From Bacteroides sp. (GTDB taxonomy: Bacteria; Bacteroidota; Bacteroidia; Bacteroidales; SM23-62): a DNA stretch of 5,801 nt. The position numbers and the translations under genes are program-made. The notes beneath the pieces were generated by a model. The model saw nothing but the letters and a program-made list of their open reading frames with translations. It searched no databases and had not been told where the DNA came from. Shown here one piece after another: positions 1 to 5,801 of the stretch. The stretch covers positions 1-5,801 of the forward strand of contig DAOUVF010000211.1 of NCBI GenBank assembly GCA_030667765.1, in the 5' to 3' direction. Numbering within the stretch: the first letter of the stretch is position 1; each line of letters begins with the position of its first letter.

Positions 1-394
1 CACTGATAGAATTGTTCTTGTATTTGACCACCCTGTTGGTAAATGACCAGAAACAGACAGCTTCAGAAAGCTGGCTCTTTTCCTTGATCATTTCATATTC
101 CCTGTATTTCGGAACAGGCCGGTTCCAGTATTGCCACCAAGCATATTCTTCCCCATCTTCGGGCGCCCATGGCCATGTCTCTATATAGATCACGTTTTCC
201 CCGAACTCGGCAAGGCTTTCCCTGATATTGATCTCAAGGGAATCGAAAATGGTGAATACCGATATGATGGCAAAAATACCGATGGTAATGCCCAGCAAAG
301 ATAACACCGTCCGCAACCTGTTTACAATAACCGATTTCAGAGCAAAAACAAAACTCTCAAGCAGAAGGTTTAAGGTTTTTAAGATCTTCCTCAT
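1..394 (-). CDS. ABC transporter permease, MacB/FtsX-like, N-terminal part (partial)
   Basis: Only the first 131 codons are present; the gene runs off the left edge. Known family role: inner-membrane permeases with a MacB-type periplasmic domain work with a separate ATPase, often in efflux or in moving lipids, lipoproteins or peptides; the substrate here cannot be told. Seen in the translation: a basic, amphipathic N-terminus (residues 1-28), the hallmark LRTVLSLLGITIGI stretch (27-40) opening the first membrane helix (about 29-50), then DSLEINIRESLAEFGENVIY (51-70), the usual entry into the MacB periplasmic domain. An acidic, Trp-rich segment follows (W74, W76, W87, W88, W91) around PWAPEDGEEYAWWQYWNRP, which I recall as common in Bacteroidota members. 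The ATG at 394-392 is the only ATG between the in-frame stop at 445-443 and this domain, so the start is secure; no clear Shine-Dalgarno precedes it. It is transcribed divergently from purH and probably unrelated to it. Family assignment is strong. Confidence 0.9.
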   Translation of the reverse strand, partial: MRKILKTLNLLLESFVFALKSVIVNRLRTVLSLLGITIGIFAIISVFTIFDSLEINIRESLAEFGENVIYIETWPWAPEDGEEYAWWQYWNRPVPKYREYEMIKEKSQLSEAVCFWSFTNRVVKYKNNSIS

Positions 395-491
395 TGCAGA
401 ACAATCCGGTATGTTAAGGTTTTCCGTGTAAATGTACCTAATTTATGCAACATTTTAATTATCTTTATCCAAATTTAAATTTTAGGCGTAA
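395..491. promoter_or_regulatory. Divergent intergenic region between the ABC permease gene and purH
   Basis: These 97 bp separate two divergent start codons, so promoters for both genes should lie here. The stretch is strongly AT-rich, especially 440-483. On the plus strand TATCTTTA (460-467) resembles the Bacteroidota -7 consensus TAnnTTTG with the last base wrong, and no TTG sits at the expected distance upstream. Two short words, TTTATGCA (442-449) and AACATTTTA (449-457), recur upstream of mreB. I see no riboswitch-like conserved core and no strong hairpin. The promoter role is inferred from layout. Confidence 0.5.
470..477 (-). promoter_or_regulatory. Candidate -7 box (TAAATTTG) for the ABC permease gene
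   Basis: Read on the minus strand, this is TAAATTTG, an exact match to the Bacteroidota primary sigma factor -7 consensus TAnnTTTG. It would start transcription near 465 and give a leader of about 70 nt before the permease ATG at 394. No TTG or TTTG lies at the usual spacing of about 20 bp upstream, and such words are frequent in AT-rich DNA, so this is tentative. Confidence 0.25.
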
Positions 492-2015
492 ATGACTGAT
501 ATAAAAACAATTAGCACTGCACTCGTCTCAGTTTTTGACAAGCAGAACCTGGCTCCCGTCGTGGAGAAACTAAAGGAACTTTCAATCAAAATTATCTCTA
601 CCGGCGGCACCGCTGATTTTATCAAAAACCTGGGTGCTGAAGTGACTACTGTCGAGAATCTGACCTCCTATCCCTCAATCCTGGGGGGAAGGGTAAAGAC
701 CCTTCATCCGAAAATCTTTGGTGGTATCCTGTTCAGGAGAGACCTGGAAGGTGACCGGGAGCAGGTAGACCAGTATGATATTACAGGGATTGACCTGGTG
801 ATCGTTGACCTTTATCCTTTCGAGGAAACAGTCGCATCAGGTGCAAGCGATGCCGAGATCATTGAGAAAATTGATATTGGTGGCATTTCACTTATCCGTG
901 CTGCTGCCAAAAATTTTGATGATGTGATCATTATTTCCTCCAAACAGCAGTATGGCGCGCTGCTTGACCTGCTTAATGAAAGGGGAGCCGAATCTTTACA
1001 GGAGGACAGAAAACAATTCGCTGGTGAGGCCTTTGCGGTTTCTTCGCATTACGATACCATGATCCATGATTATTTCGCCGGGGATCAAAATGCGGCCTTC
1101 AAATATAGTTCCATGCAGGGGAAGCGGCTCAGGTATGGGGAAAATCCTCATCAACAGGGATTTTATTTCGGTGATTTTGAGCAAATGTTCGATCAGCTGC
1201 ACGGGAAGGAAATCTCCTATAATAACCTGCTGGATATTGATGCTGCTGTTGGACTGATAAAGGATTTTGAAGATACAGGCTTTGCCATACTGAAACATAA
1301 TAATGCATGTGGACTGGCAATTCGGCCTGTGTTACTGGAGGCCTGGAAAGATGCGCTGGCAGGGGACCCGATATCTGCTTTCGGGGGCGTCCTGATCACA
1401 AATTCCGGGGTGGATAAGGAAACTGCAGCAGAGGTCAATAAATTGTTTTTTGAGATCATTATTGCACCCTCCTACACCGGTGAGGCACTGGAGATATTAA
1501 AGCAGAAGAAAAACAGGATCATCCTGATCATCAAAGAATTTGATCTTCCTGGAAAGCAATTCAGGAGCCTGCTGACCGGTGCTATTGTACAGGACAGGGA
1601 TACCAGTACAGAGACTGCAGATGACCTGAAGACCGTAACAAAGAGGGCTCCTTCAGCACAGGAAGTGAATGACCTGGTGTTTGCCAACAAACTGGTCAAA
1701 CATACCAAGTCCAATGCCATTGTCCTGGCAAAGAACAATCAACTGGTGGCCAGTGGAGTGGGACAAACCTCGCGGGTGGATGCCCTGAAACAGGCCATTG
1801 AAAAAGCAAAGGGATTCGGATTTGACCTGAAGGGCTCAGTCATGGCCTCCGACGCCTTTTTCCCCTTCCCGGATTGTGTTGAAATTGCAGATAAGGAGGG
1901 GATCACAGCGGTTATTCAGCCCGGCGGATCGATCAGGGACCAGGAGTCGATTGATTACTGTAACCAGCACAATATGGCCATGGTTGTGACAGGTACGAGA
2001 CACTTCAAACATTAA
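492..2015 (+). CDS. purH: Bifunctional AICAR transformylase / IMP cyclohydrolase
   Basis: PurH catalyses the last two steps of de novo purine synthesis in the cytosol: formyl transfer from 10-formyl-THF to AICAR, then ring closure of FAICAR to IMP. The 507-residue protein is full length for a bacterial PurH (E. coli is a little longer). The cyclohydrolase (MGS-like) domain covers about 1-195, with VSVFDK (12-17), STGGT (36-40), GGRVKTLHPKIFGG (65-78), DLYPF (106-110), IDIGG (127-131) and RAAAKN (136-141). The transformylase domain follows: RYGENPHQ (214-221), SYNNLLDIDAA (242-252), the catalytic Lys-His pair K268-H269 in LKHNNACG, DPISAFGG (292-299), KSNA (406-409), GVGQTSRVD (422-430), SDAFFPFPD (453-461), IQPGGSIRD (475-483) and a C-terminal TGTRHFKH. 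All expected active-site motifs are present. HNNACG replaces the more common HTNPCG, which I recall as usual in Bacteroidota. The codon just before the ATG is an in-frame TAA (489-491), fixing the start; only a weak TTTTAGG precedes it. It lies 86 bp upstream of mreB on the same strand. Confidence 0.98.
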   Translation: MTDIKTISTALVSVFDKQNLAPVVEKLKELSIKIISTGGTADFIKNLGAEVTTVENLTSYPSILGGRVKTLHPKIFGGILFRRDLEGDREQVDQYDITGIDLVIVDLYPFEETVASGASDAEIIEKIDIGGISLIRAAAKNFDDVIIISSKQQYGALLDLLNERGAESLQEDRKQFAGEAFAVSSHYDTMIHDYFAGDQNAAFKYSSMQGKRLRYGENPHQQGFYFGDFEQMFDQLHGKEISYNNLLDIDAAVGLIKDFEDTGFAILKHNNACGLAIRPVLLEAWKDALAGDPISAFGGVLITNSGVDKETAAEVNKLFFEIIIAPSYTGEALEILKQKKNRIILIIKEFDLPGKQFRSLLTGAIVQDRDTSTETADDLKTVTKRAPSAQEVNDLVFANKLVKHTKSNAIVLAKNNQLVASGVGQTSRVDALKQAIEKAKGFGFDLKGSVMASDAFFPFPDCVEIADKEGITAVIQPGGSIRDQESIDYCNQHNMAMVVTGTRHFKH

Positions 2016-2101
2016 AAATTAATATATTAGACGATTTATTGGAGACGGTGTAACATTTTATGCATAAATCAGTTTAAGTATTTTAACTACACAATGATAA
2101 T
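2016..2101. promoter_or_regulatory. AT-rich purH-mreB intergenic leader
   Basis: This 86-bp gap holds no GC-rich hairpin followed by a T-run, so no intrinsic terminator for purH is visible and read-through into mreB is possible. It contains AT palindromes at 2020-2029 (TAATATATTA) and 2057-2068 (TTTATGCATAAA). A TTG at 2039-2041 could be a -33 element, but no good TAnnTTTG follows at the usual spacing; TATTTTAA (2079-2086) is a poor match and too far away. The mreB start has no Shine-Dalgarno; the bases just upstream are A/T-rich, as is usual in Bacteroidota. The gap is wider than the later junctions, which suggests a separate mreB promoter. Confidence 0.4.
2057..2068. repeat. Perfect 12-bp palindrome TTTATGCATAAA upstream of mreB
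   Basis: The 12 bases equal their own reverse complement, and the symmetry ends at both flanks (T at 2056, T at 2069). It ends 33 bp before the mreB ATG, where an operator or promoter-overlapping site could sit. The loop-less symmetry makes a protein dimer site more likely than an RNA hairpin. Half of it (TTTATGCA) also occurs upstream of purH at 442-449. The palindrome is a fact of the sequence; any function is inference. Confidence 0.4.
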
Positions 2102-3124
2102 ATGGGATTGTTTTCATTCTTGACGCAGGAGATAGCGATTGATCTGGGGACCGCAAACACGATTATCATACATAATGACAAGGTTGTTGTAAACGAGCCT
2201 TCCATTGTAGCCATTGACCAGCATACATCGAAACTGATTGCCATTGGCGAAAAGGCAAGGCAGATGCATGGGAAAACACATGAATCTATCAAAACCATAA
2301 GGCCACTGCGGGATGGTGTAATCGCCGATTTTGATGCAGCTGAACAGATGATCAGGGGCATGATCAAGATGATCAATACAAAACCCAAGATGTTTAATCC
2401 TGCCCTGAAAATGGTAGTTTGTATTCCTTCAGGTGCCACTGAAGTGGAGCGCAGGGCTGTCAGGGATTCTGCCGAGCATGCAGGCGGCAGGGATGTGTAT
2501 ATGATCTATGAACCCATGGCTGCTGCCATTGGTATCGGCATTGATGTCGAGGCCCCGGTAGGAAGTATGGTTGTTGATGTTGGCGGAGGGACCACAGAAA
2601 TTGCCGTAATCTCCCTGGGTGGGATAGTCTGCAACCAGTCCATCCGGATAGCCGGTGATGGATTTACGGCTGATATCCAGGCTTATATGAGGCATCAGCA
2701 TAATATTAAGATTGGTGAGAGAACGGCTGAGGACGTAAAAATCAATGTCGGGTCGAGCCTGCCTGACCTTGATGAACCCCCGGAGGACTATACCGTAAGA
2801 GGGCCCAACCTGATGACTGCCATGCCGATCGAAATACCTATTTCATACCAGGAGATCGCTCACTGTCTGGATAAATCAATCAGCAAAATTGAAACCTCCA
2901 TCCTGGCAGTCCTTGAACAAACACCCCCGGAGTTATACGCTGATGTCGTAAACAGGGGAATTTACATGGCGGGGGGCGGCGCACTCCTGAGAGGCTTGTG
3001 TAAACGCTTCACCGAAAAGATCAATATTCCATTCCATCTGGCTGAAGATCCCCTGCAGGCGATTGCCCGGGGAACGGGTATCGCATTGAAAAATGTGGAC
3101 AAGTTCTCCTTCCTGATGAGGTAA
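2102..3124 (+). CDS. mreB: Rod shape-determining protein MreB (bacterial actin)
   Basis: MreB is an actin-fold ATPase forming short membrane-bound antiparallel filaments that orient and activate the elongasome (MreC, MreD, RodA, PBP2). The 340 residues match the usual family length. Nucleotide-site motifs are intact: phosphate-1 DLGTANT (14-20), phosphate-2 DVGGGTTE (159-166) and the adenosine motif AGGGALLRGL (290-299). YEPMAAAIG (136-144) carries E137, equivalent to the catalytic glutamate, and IGERTAE (204-210) is another MreB hallmark. The N-terminus MGLFSFL is short and hydrophobic and may insert in the membrane. The chosen ATG gives the canonical spacing to phosphate-1; an in-frame stop lies at 2084-2086 with no other in-frame ATG between, so the start is firm. 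The ATG at 2094 is out of frame. The stop lies 2 bp before mreC. ParM, FtsA and DnaK-type paralogues are excluded by the MreB motifs and by the mreCD neighbours. Confidence 0.98.
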   Translation: MGLFSFLTQEIAIDLGTANTIIIHNDKVVVNEPSIVAIDQHTSKLIAIGEKARQMHGKTHESIKTIRPLRDGVIADFDAAEQMIRGMIKMINTKPKMFNPALKMVVCIPSGATEVERRAVRDSAEHAGGRDVYMIYEPMAAAIGIGIDVEAPVGSMVVDVGGGTTEIAVISLGGIVCNQSIRIAGDGFTADIQAYMRHQHNIKIGERTAEDVKINVGSSLPDLDEPPEDYTVRGPNLMTAMPIEIPISYQEIAHCLDKSISKIETSILAVLEQTPPELYADVVNRGIYMAGGGALLRGLCKRFTEKINIPFHLAEDPLQAIARGTGIALKNVDKFSFLMR

Positions 3125-3126
3125 TA

Positions 3127-3954
3127 ATGAGAAATCTGTTAAGATTTATAATCAGGTATCATTTCTTCTTCCTCTTCCTCCTGCTGGAAACGGTTTCCGT
3201 GATCCTTATCGTGCAGCAGAACAACTATCAAAGAGCCCAGTTCATCAATTTCTCAAAATCCCTACAGGGTTCATATTATGAAACATTCGGAGGGATCAGG
3301 GAATACCTTTCCATCAGGCAGACCAACCGGGATCTCTACATGGAGAACACCCTCTTGCGCAACCGGATGGACCGGCTGCTGCGAAACCGGGAGACAACCT
3401 ATGATGGCGGATATGATTCAATTCCGCACCGGCAGTTTTCCTACATACCCGCCAGGGTGATCAATAATTCCGTTAACAAGCAGTTCAATTTCATCACCCT
3501 GAACAAGGGAAGTCACCATGGCATTGAACCTGAAATGGCGGTCATTGCCCCGAATGGCGTTGTGGGTGTGGTCTATGCTACTTCAGGTAATTATTCCATG
3601 GTCATCCCCATGATCAACCGGAACTTCAGGCTGAGCGCCAAGATCCTCAAGAATGGTTACTTCGGTTCACTTTCCTGGACTGGTTCCGGCTACCAGGCGG
3701 CCATCCTGGAGGAGATCCCTTTTCATGTCGAAATTCAATCCGGAGACACCATTGTGACAAGTGGATATTCAGCCATATTCCCGGAAGGGATCATGGTTGG
3801 CACCATAGCTGAATTCGAAGCCAGGGAAGGAAACTTTTATACCATTGCAGTGGATATAGCAGTAGATTATAAAAACCTTCTATATGTAAATGTGATCCGC
3901 AACCTGCTCCAGGAAGACCAACGCGAACTCGAAAGGATTTCAGGAAATGATTAA
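3127..3954 (+). CDS. mreC: Rod shape-determining protein MreC
   Basis: MreC is a bitopic inner-membrane protein whose periplasmic part assembles and activates the RodA-PBP2 synthase. The 275 residues show a short cytoplasmic basic N-terminus (MRNLLRFIIR), one membrane helix at about 12-30 (FFFLFLLLETVSVILIV), then a charged helix at about 55-90 rich in Arg, Asn, Leu and Glu that fits the dimerising coiled coil. The two beta domains follow from about 104: IPARVINNSVNKQFNFITLN (107-126), GSHHGIEPEMAVIAPNGVVG (128-147) and SGDTIVTSGYSAIFPEGIMV (205-224), the last being a strong family signature. The membrane helix acts as an uncleaved anchor; there is no lipobox. GAGG-like sequence GAGG (3118-3121), 5 bp before the ATG, is one of the few good Shine-Dalgarno sites in the window. 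The start lies 2 bp after the mreB stop (TAATAATG) and the end overlaps mreD by 8 bp, suggesting translational coupling. Confidence 0.96.
   Translation: MRNLLRFIIRYHFFFLFLLLETVSVILIVQQNNYQRAQFINFSKSLQGSYYETFGGIREYLSIRQTNRDLYMENTLLRNRMDRLLRNRETTYDGGYDSIPHRQFSYIPARVINNSVNKQFNFITLNKGSHHGIEPEMAVIAPNGVVGVVYATSGNYSMVIPMINRNFRLSAKILKNGYFGSLSWTGSGYQAAILEEIPFHVEIQSGDTIVTSGYSAIFPEGIMVGTIAEFEAREGNFYTIAVDIAVDYKNLLYVNVIRNLLQEDQRELERISGND
3947..3954 (+). other. mreC-mreD 8-bp coding overlap (ATGATTAA)
   Basis: The mreD start codon lies in the last codons of mreC, and the mreC stop (3952-3954) follows five bases after the A of the mreD ATG by only a few nucleotides. Ribosomes ending mreC can restart on mreD, a common way to hold two membrane partners at a fixed ratio. 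The overlap is read directly; coupling is inferred. Confidence 0.8.
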
Positions 3955-4453
3955 ACTGCTGCCAAGAAATATAATCCGATTCATTGTACTGGTGCTGGTC
4001 CAGGTACTGATCATTAACAACATTCAAATCAGCGGGTTTATCGTCCCCTATTTTTACATCCTTTTTATCCTGCTGATGCCCTTTGAGACGCCGAAATGGG
4101 TACTGCTTGTCTCTGCTTTTGCCCTTGGATTAATGGTTGACCTTTTCAGCCAGACGCCTGGCATGCATGCTGCAGCCTCGGTTTTCATGGCATTTTTGAG
4201 ACCTTATATACTAGAGATGAGCGCACCAAGGGATGGCTATGAAACAGGCACCTTTCCCCGCCTCCATTATTATGGCTTCCAATGGTTCCTGAGGTATACC
4301 GTGATACTTGTCCTGGCACATCACTTCATTCTTTTCTATATCGAGGTTTTCAGGTTTAGTGAATTTTTTTCTACCTTTCTGCGGGTCCTGTTAAGTTCAC
4401 TTTTCTCAGTTATACTGATAATGCTCAGCCAGTATTTTATATACCGAAAATAA
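3947..4453 (+). CDS. mreD: Rod shape-determining protein MreD
   Basis: MreD is a polytopic inner-membrane protein of the elongasome that partners MreC. The 168 residues are mostly hydrophobic, with likely membrane segments at about 9-26, 32-47, 51-68, 72-88, 114-132 and 143-165; the exact number is uncertain. The only well-conserved stretch of this divergent family is visible: G61, D65, S68, G72, H74 and A75 in GLMVDLFSQTPGMHAAASVF, followed by FLRPYIL (83-89). A polar loop (about 91-108) separates the two halves. The ATG lies inside the last codons of mreC (8-bp overlap), with AAAGGA (3932-3937) 9 bp upstream as a plausible ribosome-binding site. The TAA directly abuts the ATG of the PBP2 gene. 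Sequence alone gives moderate identification; position between mreC and PBP2 makes it firm. Confidence 0.94.
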   Translation: MIKLLPRNIIRFIVLVLVQVLIINNIQISGFIVPYFYILFILLMPFETPKWVLLVSAFALGLMVDLFSQTPGMHAAASVFMAFLRPYILEMSAPRDGYETGTFPRLHYYGFQWFLRYTVILVLAHHFILFYIEVFRFSEFFSTFLRVLLSSLFSVILIMLSQYFIYRK

Positions 4454-5801
4454 ATGAATCCTTATGCCGGCAGAAAATATGTTATTGGCGGCATTATTGT
4501 GCTGTTCGGGATCATCTTCCTGGTTCGCCTGTTTTTCTTACAGATAGTTGAGTCCGGTTACAAATCCACTGCTGAAAGAAATGCCAGGCAGATTAAAATT
4601 CAATATCCTGCCAGGGGACTGATATATGATCGAAACGGGGAGATCCTTGTTTATAATGAGGCTGCCTATGACCTGATGGTCACCCCGGGACAATTGCAAG
4701 CTTTCGATACGGTTGATTTTTGCAGGATCCTGGAAATTCCGAGAAGTGAGGTTATCCGGAGGATAGTGGCTGCCAGGGATTATTCTGTATATAAACCTTC
4801 CATTTTCCTGCGACAGATCTCATCCATTACCTATGCCGTCATGCAGGAAAAACTGTATAAGTTTCCAGGATTTTTCGTTCAGCCCAGGACCCTGAGAAAG
4901 TATCCGCGTGACATAGCAGCACATGCCCTTGGATTTGTGGGTGAGGTCAGCGAGGAAGACATTGAGGAAAATCAATATTACCAGATGGGTGACTATATCG
5001 GTGTCACGGGTATAGAACTGGCCTACGAGGAGGTATTGAGGGGGGTAAAGGGAAGGAAGATCTTCCTGGTGGATGTACATAACCGTATAAAAGGGTCTTA
5101 CCAGGGAGGGCGGGCTGACAGGAAGACGGAAGTGGGGAAAAATGTGGTTTCTACCCTTGATGCCGGTCTCCAGGAATATGGAGAAAAATTAATGACGAAA
5201 TTCAGCGGTAGTATCGTTGCCCTGGAACCATCAACAGGTGAGGTCCTTGCCCTTGTGACTTCACCTGCCTATAAACCCAGCCTGCTCGTCGGAAGGATAC
5301 GTTCGGAAAATTTCAGGGACCTTTCGGAGGACACTCTGAAGCCCTGGTTTAACAGGGCCCTTATGGCTTTTTATGCACCCGGGTCAACCTTCAAAACGGT
5401 TAATGGTGCAATAGCATTACAGGAAGGAGTTATCACAACGGCATCTGAGTATTATTGTGATATGGGCTTTTACATGGGAGGATATTCTGTAGCCTGTCAC
5501 ATGCATCCTTCGCCGCTGGATTTCAGAGGTGCAGTGCAAATGAGTTGTAATGCTTATTTTAACTATGTATACCGGGCCATTCTGACCGATCCGAAGTTCG
5601 AGACTACTGCCGCAGCTTATAGAAACTGGCGGGAACATGTCCTGTCCTTCGGTTTAGGGGACTACCTTCATTCAGATTTTGAGAATGAGCTTACAGGCTT
5701 TGTTCCTGAAGCTCAATATTATAACAATATTTATGGTGAAGGGCACTGGAACTTTCTAACGGTCAGGTCTCTGTCCATAGGACAGGGAGAGTTGGGTATC
5801 A
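4454..5801 (+). CDS. mrdA: Penicillin-binding protein 2, elongation transpeptidase (3' end missing)
   Basis: PBP2 is the monofunctional class B transpeptidase that crosslinks peptidoglycan with RodA during lateral growth; it is anchored in the inner membrane with its catalytic part in the periplasm. The first 449 codons are present and the frame is open to the edge. Seen: a membrane anchor (about 8-30, VIGGIIVLFGIIFLVRLFFL); pedestal motifs ARGLIYDRNGEIL (53-65), RKYPRDIAAHALGFVGEV (148-165) and TGIELAYEEVLRG (185-197); then the transpeptidase domain from about 230, with SIVALEPSTGEVLALVTSPAY (253-273), the catalytic serine S311 and K314 in PGSTFK (309-314), the second motif S364-C365-N366, and SIGQGELGI (441-449). 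The KTG motif and an estimated 150-200 residues lie beyond the window. C335, C348, H349, H351 and C365 cluster around the active site. The ATG follows the mreD stop with no gap and no clear Shine-Dalgarno, so coupling to mreD is likely. FtsI is the alternative, but the mreD context and the pedestal favour PBP2. The pbpA name is also used. Confidence 0.95.
   Translation, partial: MNPYAGRKYVIGGIIVLFGIIFLVRLFFLQIVESGYKSTAERNARQIKIQYPARGLIYDRNGEILVYNEAAYDLMVTPGQLQAFDTVDFCRILEIPRSEVIRRIVAARDYSVYKPSIFLRQISSITYAVMQEKLYKFPGFFVQPRTLRKYPRDIAAHALGFVGEVSEEDIEENQYYQMGDYIGVTGIELAYEEVLRGVKGRKIFLVDVHNRIKGSYQGGRADRKTEVGKNVVSTLDAGLQEYGEKLMTKFSGSIVALEPSTGEVLALVTSPAYKPSLLVGRIRSENFRDLSEDTLKPWFNRALMAFYAPGSTFKTVNGAIALQEGVITTASEYYCDMGFYMGGYSVACHMHPSPLDFRGAVQMSCNAYFNYVYRAILTDPKFETTAAAYRNWREHVLSFGLGDYLHSDFENELTGFVPEAQYYNNIYGEGHWNFLTVRSLSIGQGELGI

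Noticed and set aside
228..431. Plus-strand open frame of 67 codons at the left end
   Set aside because: It lies opposite the permease gene, whose translation is clearly that of the MacB family. The plus-strand peptide has no recognisable features and reads as a shadow.
460..467. TATCTTTA as the purH -7 promoter box
   Set aside because: The final G of TAnnTTTG is missing and no TTG lies at the right distance upstream; not strong enough to call as a site.
996..1738. Several minus-strand and off-frame open frames of 60-100 codons inside purH
   Set aside because: The purH frame is fully covered by conserved motifs; the overlapping frames have no domain-like pattern and no initiation context.
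2020..2029. TAATATATTA as a possible purH terminator stem
   Set aside because: Pure A/T self-complementarity with no loop and no following T-run; too weak for an intrinsic terminator.
2083..2701. Minus-strand open frames opposite mreB, 118 and 90 codons
   Set aside because: They are antisense to strongly conserved MreB coding sequence; the hydrophobic look of the first is a by-product of codon bias on the other strand.
4440..4456. Possible frameshift or misassembly at the mreD-PBP2 junction because the stop and start are abutting
   Set aside because: Both proteins show complete, family-typical ends (MreD C-terminal helix; PBP2 membrane anchor), so the zero-gap junction is genuine.
5054..5067. 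14-bp perfect palindrome AGGAAGATCTTCCT
   Set aside because: It sits inside the PBP2 coding sequence and encodes an ordinary GRKIFL stretch of the pedestal domain; no sign of a regulatory role.
5417..5638. Minus-strand open frame opposite the PBP2 gene
   Set aside because: The PBP2 frame here holds the SxN motif and other conserved residues, so the antisense frame is a shadow.

Overview
The window looks like chromosomal DNA of a member of the Bacteroidota, probably from the Bacteroidales/Marinilabiliales side, although rank below phylum is a guess. The reasons are the protein signatures (a PurH with HNNACG in its transferase site, an MreB beginning MGLFSF, a PBP2 with a CHMHPSPL segment), the Trp-rich MacB-type permease, and start codons that mostly lack a strong Shine-Dalgarno sequence and sit behind very AT-rich leaders. 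Base composition looks even across the window. I see no transposase, integrase, tRNA, rRNA, CRISPR array or phage gene.

Layout: (1) Bases 1-394, minus strand: the N-terminal 131 codons of a MacB/FtsX-like ABC transporter permease, which runs off the left edge. (2) 395-491: a 97-bp AT-rich divergent intergenic region. (3) 492-2015, plus strand: complete purH, the bifunctional enzyme for the last two steps of IMP synthesis. (4) 2016-2101: an 86-bp AT-rich gap with a perfect 12-bp palindrome and no visible terminator hairpin. (5) 2102-5801, plus strand: the cell-elongation cluster mreB, mreC, mreD and the gene for penicillin-binding protein 2 (mrdA/pbpA), the last cut by the right edge before its KTG motif. 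Its junctions are +2, -8 and 0 bp, which indicates one transcription and translation unit. rodA would be the expected next gene beyond the window.

How the genes work together: MreB forms membrane-bound filaments. MreC (one membrane helix, a coiled coil and periplasmic beta domains) and MreD (multi-pass membrane protein) connect them to PBP2, the transpeptidase that crosslinks lateral-wall peptidoglycan during elongation. PurH is a housekeeping purine enzyme with no known mechanistic role in elongation. From memory, the purH-mreBCD-PBP2 order recurs in Bacteroidota, so the arrangement is probably lineage-typical.

I did not find a convincing undescribed system. The points most worth a second look are a Cys/His cluster near the PBP2 active site that could bind metal, and two short motifs shared by the purH and mreB leaders, one of them forming the palindrome. 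All are modest.
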